A stretch of DNA of 56,570 nucleotides from Legionella sp. Lineage in GTDB: Bacteria > Pseudomonadota > Gammaproteobacteria > Legionellales > Legionellaceae. The notes under the pieces are model-generated. The model did no database searches. It worked only from the letters and a program-made list of their open reading frames with translations, and was not told the DNA's origin. Of the stretch, positions 35,563 to 45,500 are shown one piece after another. The stretch covers positions 1 to 56,570 of the forward strand of contig JAUXYG010000076.1 of assembly GCA_030694525.1 (NCBI GenBank), in the 5' to 3' direction. Made by a program: the position numbers and the translations under genes. Each line of letters begins with the position of its first letter. The stretch's first letter is position 1.

Positions 35563-36144
35563 TTAATGCGTTGTGCCTGATCCACCACGTTCTCTTTCAT
35601 TCATAATTAAATCACCATGTAACCGGATTACCGCCATACGCGCGTACTCACTCACTTCCATTAAGGCTTTTTCATCTTCTTCACTAACCTCAAGCGTATC
35701 GGCATCTAATTCGGCAAATTCTATAATATGTTGTAAGGCTTCCTGGGCTTCTTCTTCATAAAACTGATCCAGTCCAACACCGGACATAGTTAAACCCTGG
35801 GTAAAACCCTCACACCATTCGCTAAAAGCTCTCGCCCGATCTGCCAAAGATTCATGTTCATCAGGAAGTATCATCCCAAACTCAAAATCAAAATTATTAA
35901 TTTGCTGCTGGCTAATGGAAAAAACGGAAAACATGGAAAAAATGGCGTTACGGCTTTCTTCATCCTTTTTATTATGCAACATAGCTCTTAAATACGCCTC
36001 ACCTTGACTGTCGGCTCCGGCGCATAGATAACCACACATCATGCCATGCAAATTACTGGCTGAGATTGGTAGTGCCAATACAGCAATAGATTCACTAAAT
36101 TGTTCGTAGGGTGGTAATTGCAATCGGTCATTTTCTACTGACAT
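35563..36144 (-). CDS. ygfB: YgfB/UPF0149 family protein
   Basis: The 193-residue helical, acidic protein matches the YgfB family. The pattern is SNLHGMMCGYLCAG near 29-42, FEFGMILPDEHESLADRARAFSEWCEGFTQGL near 84-115, and an acidic C-terminal part with YARMAVIRLHGDL. Proteins of this family in Pseudomonas affect gene regulation; the role here is unknown. It leads the pepP-ubiH-ubiI operon. In E. coli the divergent neighbour is zapA, whereas here the polyketide synthase gene takes that place. Confidence 0.9.
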   Translation of the reverse strand: MSVENDRLQLPPYEQFSESIAVLALPISASNLHGMMCGYLCAGADSQGEAYLRAMLHNKKDEESRNAIFSMFSVFSISQQQINNFDFEFGMILPDEHESLADRARAFSEWCEGFTQGLTMSGVGLDQFYEEEAQEALQHIIEFAELDADTLEVSEEDEKALMEVSEYARMAVIRLHGDLIMNERERGGSGTTH

Positions 36145-36514
36145 GGTTCACTCAATTTATAAATAACCAATGATAACCGATTTACAGCGAGTGTCTACCA
36201 GCAAGGTCTTATTCTAAAGCATTTTCTGTTCGTTACGGTTGTAACTTATATAGTGAGCTTGGAAGACCTGCACGTTTAAACTGATCTCAAAAATCACTTC
36301 CTGTCAAATAGTATTTAAGGAGCCGTTTTAAGTCTGCCACGTTGTAGAAAATCTGCAATAATTTATAAGCAACAATAATAAACTTTTTCTCTTATTGAGA
36401 AGGTTATATTTCTTAACCAAAGACCTCCTAATTTTAGGCTATACTAAGCTATGACAACATTTTATTCAGAGAAATTATAGTATTTTTCCGCCATCGACTT
36501 GACAGAGTAACTAT
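36145..36514. other. 370-base divergent region before the polyketide synthase
   Basis: No gene is supported. TATACT at 36440-36445 is the best -10 for the plus strand, though no matching -35 is well spaced. A nine-codon frame (36451-36480) follows. A perfect TTGACA lies at 36499-36504, too close to the ATG to drive the full gene. The long AT-rich, poorly conserved look fits a horizontally acquired junction. Confidence 0.45.
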
Positions 36515-39500
36515 ATGGTAAATAAAGACAAAACAATTTTGACCCGCATTAAAGCGAATTTAAAAGATAACCATCCAGTAGTATTTACTTACTTAGATGG
36601 AGAAGGCGCACCATGTTCTAAAAGTTACACCGAACTTATAACTGATGCAAAAAAAATTGCATCTTTCCTAACTACAAATTATGAACCCCAATCTCGTATA
36701 TTACTGATATATCCACCAGGTTTAGACTTTATTTCAGCTATATTAGGCTGCTTTTATGCGGGCATGATTGCAGTACCTGCTTATCCGCTACAAAATCCAC
36801 GTCATGCCTATCGTTTGCTTAGCATCATTGATTCCTGCGCACCACAATTGATACTTGGTAGTAAAAGAGTAGTGGAAGATTTGTCAAAAATAGAATCTTT
36901 ATCCTTATCCAGCAAAATGATAACCGAGGAAATTCTTACAAACCAGGAAGCACATTCTTTTGAAGTGAATATCACCCCTAAGATGATAGCATTTTTACAA
37001 TATACTTCAGGGTCTACTGGAATCCCTAAAGGTGTGATGATTACACATGCCAATTTAGTGCATAACCTAGCTACAATCAGCCAAGGTTGTGATATGGGGA
37101 AAAATAAACCTTCGGTAATTTGGTTACCTTTTCAGCATGATTTAGGGTTAATTGTAGGTGTTTTGTCCTCTATCTATAATCACAATGACCTTATATTGCT
37201 ATCACCAGTATCGGTTATTCAGCGCCCTTTTAAATGGTTAAAAGCTCTTTCTGATTATAAAGCGTACTTTACCGCTGGGCCTAATTTTTCCTACCAGCTC
37301 TGCGCGAGTAAAGTAAGTGATGAAGAATTAAACGAACTTGATTTATCCTCGGTGAGATATGCGCTTGTTGCTGCGGAGCCTAATCGTTATCAAACAATGG
37401 ATAAATTTCTAACTCGCTTTTCAGCGTGTGGATTTGAACCTGAAGCTTATTGTGTCGGTTATGGCTTAGCAGAAGGAACATTGCACCTCACAACCAATAC
37501 ACCGCACCAACCATCACACTTCATAGATGTTTCCAAAGCCGCTTTAGAAAAAGGTTTAATTGAATCACCCCGCTCCAGTCAGGATACGCAACGAATAATG
37601 TCTGCGGGAACGTTACATCCCGAACATGAACTGGTGATAGTTCACCCTGAAAAACTTACCCGCTGTACTGAGAATGAAGTGGGAGAGATATGGGAGCACA
37701 GTAAAAGTGTGGCTCAAGGTTACTGGAATAACAAAAATGCCACCGAAGCGACGTTTCACGCCCAGATTAAAGGTGAAAAGAAAAAATATTTACGTACAGG
37801 AGATCTTGGGTTTATAAGAGGTGATCAGTTGTATACAACTGGCCGTCAGAAAGACTTATTAATTATAGACGGCCGCAACATCTATCCCCAAGATCTTGAA
37901 GATTGCGTTGATTTAGCACATGAGTATATTAAGCCCAGCTGTACCGCGGCATTTAGTGTCGATACGGGTACTCGCGAAGCACTGGTTATTTGTGCAGAGA
38001 TTCAGCGAACCGCAGTCAAGAAAGATTTATCAAAAGTAATTCCAGCATTGAGGCATGCCATAGCCAGTCAATTTGAGATTGCTGTTGATAAAATCAAGTT
38101 ATTAAAGCCTGGATACTCTTTTAAAACAACGAGTGGCAAAATTAAACGTACGGCAACTAAAAACGCCTATCTTAAAGACGAACTGGTGTGTTTCACTTCA
38201 GAATTAACCCCTGCTAAAAACCAGAAGAATTCATGGTATCACCCAGTGCATGAAGTGCTCTGTGAGGTGCTGGCTTTAAAAAAAATTACCCGGGACCAAC
38301 GGTTTACAGAACTTGGTGGCACGTCATTACATGCCAAGTTACTTCACCACAAGTTACAGGAAATGACTGGTTTTAACTTATCACCCACAATAGCTTTTGA
38401 CTATCCAACCTTGGGGGAATTAACTGAATTCCTGGAAAATACTTGCAATAGAATTGAGACCTCCAAACCTAAAGTCGCTAAACCATCTAAAGCTGATAAA
38501 ATTGCTATTATTGGCATTAGTTGTCGCCTCCCTGGAAATATAAGAAACCTGGATGATTTGTGGTCTTTACTATCTGAAGGGCGTGATGCAATAGGAACAT
38601 TACCTGCATGGCGTTGGGACATAGGACGATATGAAGAAGAAACGCAAAAACGTATCAATCAAGCAGGAATTTTAGAAGATATTGATTTATTTGATGCGCC
38701 TTTTTTTAACATCAGTCCCAAAGAAGCAAAAATGATGGATCCCCAACATCGGATTCTATTGGAAACTGTGTGGCATGCCTTAGAAGATGCAGGGATTGCG
38801 CCCGATACCTTAAAAAAACAATTAATAGGAGTTTACATAGGCAGTACGGGTGCGGATTATAAAAACGTCATTGCCAAAATGGATAACGATGACAACATCA
38901 ATCCTTATTTTGTACTTGATACTGCATCAAGTGTCTTAGCAGGAAGAGTCGCTTATTTTTTAGGAACTCAGGGTCCTGCAGAAACAATAGATACAGCCTG
39001 TTCTTCTTCTCTCGTCGCTCTTAGTGAGGCTTGTGCTTCTTTGCTATCAGGCCAAACGTCAATGGCAATTGCTGGAGGAGTTAACGTCATTTTGTATCCT
39101 GAGAACTCAATCGGGCTGGTGCGAGCCAATATGTTATCACCCACCAATCGATGTCGAACCTTTTCTGACGATGCCGATGGCTATGTCAGGGGTGAAGGCT
39201 GTGGGGTGGTGATCCTCAAGCGACTTTCTGAAGCTTTAAAAGATAACGACCAGATTCATGCAGTGATTGATGGATTTGCTATTAACCAGGATGGAGCATC
39301 GAGCGGCTTAACTGTTCCAAATTTAACGGCTCAAAGAGACTTGATTGATGCCGCTTTGAGTAAGGCACAGCTTACATCTGATTCTGTTGATTACATTGAA
39401 GCGCATGGTTCTGCAACAGAGTTAGGCGATCCCATCGAAGTAGGTGCCATTAATGAAGTCTTTGGTAACAAAGAAAGGCCAAGAGCGTTGTATCTGGGAT

Positions 39501-42500
39501 CTATAAAACCAAATATTGGCCATTTGGAGGCAGCTGCAGGCATAGGAGGACTGTTAAAAGTCATTGTCTCGCTAAAAAAACAGGAAATACCCAGAAATAT
39601 TCATCTTAAAGCGCTTAATCCAAAGCTGGACTGCGATGTAACACCTATAGAAATTGTATCAAAAAACACAAAATGGCATCGCTTTGGTAAGCCAAGATGC
39701 GCCGGAGTAAGCTCTTTTGGTTTTAGTGGTACAAATGCTCATGTAATATTAGAAGAAGCACCCAGTTGTTTGGCACGAGAAAACTTAGAAGAATTACCCC
39801 AAGAGAAATTATTTGTGTTATCGGCCAAAAAAATCGAATCACTTGAACGACTGATACTGGCTTATGCTGATTATTTAGAAAATACAAGCGATGAATTAGC
39901 GGATATTTGTTATACGACCTCTGTGGGTCGCATGCACTTTAATTGCCGCATTGCACTCATTGTTAAAGACAAGCAGGATTTATTAAAGCAACTTAAGAGT
40001 AAATCAATAGGAATTAAAGAGTTGGCGCTTGATGAGGAGCGCGTTACCTCTGATGATGTTGTGGCACTTAAAGACGCTTATCTGTCTGGAAAATCCGTAG
40101 ATTTTAAAACCCATTATAATCCTTATATTAAATATTTACGTAAAGTATCTTTACCAGGTTATTGTTTCGACAAAAAAAGTCATTGGATAAAAAATAGAGC
40201 ACCTCAAGTCCTCTCTGCGAGAGACAAACACTTTAATCACCCTTTTTTAGGATTTCATTTTGACTCTCCAATGATTAATGTCACTCTGTTTGAATCTCAG
40301 TTAAGTCTGGTATCAACGCCAATATTATCAGACCATGTTTTCTATGAAATGCCAATTTTTGCCTTTGCTTCATATCTATCAACACTAATAGAGGCATATT
40401 CTTTACAAGGTGAATACCAGCGTATTCAATTAGATGAGTTAAATATTGAAGCGCCACTTTTCTTTAAACCGGGACAAACTGTTTTATTACAAACCAGCTT
40501 TAAAATGGAACACGAAGTAACGATCGCAACCATAAGCTCCAGGTTAAGTAAAGAAGGTGCCCCTTGGCAAAAACACATTAGTGGCAAGATTTTTGCCATC
40601 TCAGAGGAACAACAGCCGCCAATCAACATAGAGCAGTTAAAAAATAAAGCTACTTCTAAAATGAACGCAACTGAATTATACGCGAAAGCATTAGCGAGTG
40701 ATATTTACTTAGGGAAAGAGTTTCAATGGCTTGATGAATGTTTTATTGGCCCAAACTATGTGCTGGCTAAGTTAAAAGAAAAAAATAAATTCCCCAATAA
40801 TGACATGATAAGACATCCAGGCTTGTTAGATTCCGGGTTTGTCCTTGGAGCGCTTAAATGTCTCCAGTCTGATGTTATGAATGTAAGCATACCAATCCTT
40901 ATAGACAAACTGACAGTTGCCCTTCACAAAGACTGCGATTATGTTTATGTGCAATTAACCAATAATTCTGCCGAACTTCATGAGTGCAGTATCGTTTGGT
41001 GTGATGCCGAAGGAAACGTAGCGGATGCAATTGAAAAAATTCAGTTTAGGCGAGCAACAAAAAATAGTTTATTAAAATCATATTCAGAAGAAAAGGGAGA
41101 TCATAACCTTATTTATCAAAATACATGGCAGGAAGTCGATTTAAAGCCAGAAGTCACAGCTAAAAAGTCCATGGTATTTGGTTTTGGTGAGCGTTCTCTG
41201 ATTGAAAATTGTGATAAATTCGTTAAATTAAGTTTAGGCACAGAGGTGCTCTATCAGGTCATAATCGATGAGTTAAGTAATGAATCATGGCAGATAATCC
41301 TTGACTACAGTGAATTATATTCTGAAAAGATTGACTGGCTAATTGTTGAACCTTTATTGCTGCTTACTCAGGCTATAGTTAAAGCAAATAAAACAAAAAG
41401 CGTTACTTTAAGTGTTATCACATCAGCAGGATATTTATTTGATAAAAATGTTATTAAGCCATATTACGCAGGGATTCAGGGTTTAATTAATACCATTCAC
41501 GCGGAGTATCCCAGCCTTTTTTTGAGGCACATAGACCTGGAGCACGATTCTTCTCAATTAAAAAGCAGTTTACAGTCCGGTGATCACCATTTACTTCACG
41601 TATGGCATCAAAATAGGCCGTATAATCTTCAATTAGAAAAAATCATTGAAAATGACGGTAATCAACCTGCTCCGTTTCAGATTAAAAAGGCAGGACGCTA
41701 TCTCATTACCGGGGGTCTAGGGGCTTTGGGCTTAAATGTTTGTGAGTATCTTGCAAGTAAAGAGGTTGCTGAAATTCATTTGCTTTCCAGGAACAGTCCG
41801 TCTGATGAGCAAAAAAATATAATAGATAATATTAAAAATCAGTATGGAGTTGTCATTGTCACACATCAAATCGATGTGATTGAACAATCGAAACTTATCC
41901 AATTAATCAATGATCAATTTAAAAGTGAACTTTCATTATCGGGAATTTTCCATTTAGCAGGGGTTCTCGATGACGCTTTATTACCAGAGCAAAGTATGAC
42001 ATCAATAAACAATTGTTGTCGCGTCAAGGTCGAGGGAGCCATTAATCTATCTAAAGCTTTAGAAGATCGTGACATACCGATAGTCTATTTTTCATCAATA
42101 GCGTCTGTTTTCGGTAATTCCGGCCAAGCCAATTATTCAATCGCGAATGCTTATTTAGATTCATTAGCAGTAAATGCTAAAACATCGACACTTTCAATTA
42201 ACTGGGGCCCGTGGAAAGAAGCTGGAATGGCCAGAGACCTCGCAGCTAAAATGGACCTTTTGGGTATAGTGGGTTTTGATAAAGAGCAGGGACTAAAGTT
42301 ATTGGATGATGCCTTAAACCAAAATCTTTCCCAATTAATAATCGTCGATATTAAATGGCCCAAATTTGTTGCCTCAAGGGTCAATAATCCGTACTACATT
42401 AAGGTAAACCAGAGCGAAATGCCTGAAAAGGGCGTATTGATTGAGTTACTGACTGGAATTGAAATCAGTCAAAGGCCAAAAATTATTCAAGACGCATTAG

Positions 42501-45500
42501 AAAAAGAATTACGCTTGGTGTTGCATTTGCAAAACCATGAAAAAACAAAACATAGCGAGGGATTTTTTAACCTGGGTATGGATTCAATTATGGCAGGGGA
42601 ATTTAGAAATAAAATCCAATTATTAGTGGGCTCTCATTATCCAATAAATGTCGCTGATATTTTTAATTATCCATCCCTTACAAAACTTACTCAATTTATT
42701 GCTGAAAAAGTAGGGATTGATAGCATAAAAGCTAAGAAAGATAAAATGTCGATGGTTGCAGTCAACAATGATGAACCTGTCGCAATTGTGGGGATGAGTT
42801 GTCGATTACCAGGTGGGGCAAATTCACCGGAACAGTTTTTTGAGAAGCTCCTGCAAGCCTATGATGGAATTTGTGATGTTCCTAAAGAGCGATGGGATGT
42901 AAATGCTTATCAAGCGACCATTACTGATGAGCCGGGAAAACTAGTGCCGACTAATGGCGGCTTTCTCCAATGGGATATATCAGGGTATGACTCAGACTTT
43001 TTCCAAATGAGTCCAAAACAAAGCAAGATGATTGATCCGCAACAAAGAATGCTACTAGAAAATAGCTGGGAAGCACTAGAGGATGCAGCAATCGATCCTT
43101 TAAGTTTAAAAGAGAGTCAAACCGGAGTTTATGTAGGAATCTGGCATTCAGACTATGCCGATTTAATTGCTAAAAATTATGGTACCGCGGGTATTAATGC
43201 TTATACTAACTTTACAACCTTAAGCAGTGCAGCAGGTATGATTTCATATTTTTTGGGCACTATGGGCCCCTCCTATTCCGTGGACACCGCCTGTTCTTCT
43301 TCTTTAGTTGCTTTAGATGGTGCTGTTAAAGCATTACGACGCGGAGAAATCAACTTGGGAATTGTGGCCGGGGCTAATTTATTACTCAACCCGGATGTAA
43401 GTATTGGTTTTGATATAGCCGGTATGCTATCTCCAGATGGGCATTGTAAAACTTTTGATGAATCAGCCAACGGCTATGTTAGAAGTGAAGGGATTGGTGT
43501 TGTTATAGTCAAAAGATTAAGCGATGCGATAAAAGATAATGATACAATTCATGCTCTGATTAAAGGCATTAGGGTTAATCATAATGGTCCTGCTAGTGGC
43601 ATTACGGTTCCTAGCGGGGTTGCTCAAGCGCAATTGTTGCAAAATGTGTTAACTGATTCTAAATTAAGCGCGGAGCAAGTAGGCTATATTGAAGCACACG
43701 GCACAGGCACTCAATTAGGTGATCCCATTGAGATAAGTGCTATTAACCGTGTTTATAAGAATTCGCATACGATTAAAAATCCCCTCTATATAGGTTCTGC
43801 AAAGAGTAATATTGGTCATTTGGAAGCGGCTGCTGGAGTTGCAGGGCTAATCAAAGCAGTGCTTTGTATTAAGCATAAAAAAATTGTACCAAACAGACAT
43901 TTTAAAACGTTAAATAAAAAAATATCCCTAGCTGAGATTCCCGCGAGGATTCCGACTGAAGTTATCGATTGGCAATCCCCATCTAATCAGCTTATCGCTG
44001 GGATTAGCTCGTTTGGCGCTACGGGTATTAATGCGCATGTAATTATCGAGCAACCTCCACTTAAGCGGGAACGAGATAATTCGGTTCCACTGCCCGAAGA
44101 AAAATTATTTGTGTTGTCTGCTAAGAACAATACATCATTAATGAAGCTGATAAATGCTTATATAAAATATTTAGGGCAAACTAAAGAGTCGCTTGCAGAT
44201 ATTTGCTATACCGCTTCGATCGGCCGCGCGCAATTTAACCATCGAATTGCGATAATTATCAAAGATACGCAAGATTTAGTAAAACAACTTAGAAGCAAAT
44301 CATTAGTAATTAAAGAGGTGGCAGTTGAGGATGACCTGGTCGTATCAAATGATTTAACCGAACTGAAACACGCCTACCTTTCGGGAAAATCCATAGATTT
44401 CAATGCGTACTACACACCCTATGCGCGTGCTTTGCGTAAAATCTCCTTACCTGGATATTGTTTTGACAGAAACAGGTATTGGATAACCATTATCAATGAA
44501 AAACAGGAAAGCTCCGACTTTGTTTCGAATCCTCTTATATATATTGAAAATTATCAGAAATATCACTTTGGTCATGAAATCACCCCCTCTGTAAATGAAC
44601 GTATTTTGGTATATGGTAATCATGAAAAAGTTTTAAAAAATAGTCTTTATCAGCCAATTACTGAAGCGATGGATGAGTCTTTCGAACAAAGCGTTGTGAT
44701 TTACCTGGATGACGGTGATTTTGAAAAGTTAATCCACTTTACCAAAAAAATGGGTCATGCGTCGCCAAAAGCATTTATTTTAATTACTAGTCACACATTT
44801 GATATAAGTGGTCAGGTTAAAGCTGAAAGTAGAAGGTTGCTAGGGTTTTTTAAATGCCTGCAAAAGGAATGGGCTCATGTATCCTGCTATTTTCTTGATC
44901 TAAATTCTTTAGCTGATGCCGAATCAATGGTCTCTTATCTTCTTCATCATAAGTGCGATGAGCCGGTTATTATAAAAACCGACAAAATATATGTGCCGAG
45001 ATTATCATTTGCAACATCCATTAATAATATTCCTGAAGAAAATCTGTATAAATCAAAAGGATGCTATCTAATCATTGGAGGAACCGGTGGTTTAGGTCTT
45101 TCTCTGATAGAACATTTAGTGAGCAAGGGAGTGAAACACCTGTTAATTACTTCAAGACACGAAGTGGATGAATCATTGGCACGTGTTTTTGATGAATATA
45201 ATAAAAAGGATGTACTTATCGAACATTTTCAAATTGATGCTTCGGATGAAAAAAATCTTTCAGAACTCTTTGAATCGATGATGGACAAAAAGATAGTGAT
45301 TCATGGGGTGTTTCTTTTAGCTGGAGTAATAAAAGATGGCCTTTTGGATACTTTAAGCATTAAAGATTACGAACAGGTGTCTTTGCCCAAAATTAAAGCG
45401 GCAAAAATACTTGCGAATTTGGTTAAAAAAAATCCTGTTGATTTTTTGGTGTTTTTTTCATCGGCTACTTCAATAATAGGCAATCCTGGACAAACCAACT

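Noticed and set aside
36499..36527. TTGACA as the PKS promoter
   Set aside because: Any matching -10 would fall inside the coding region after the ATG, so the full protein could not be made from it.
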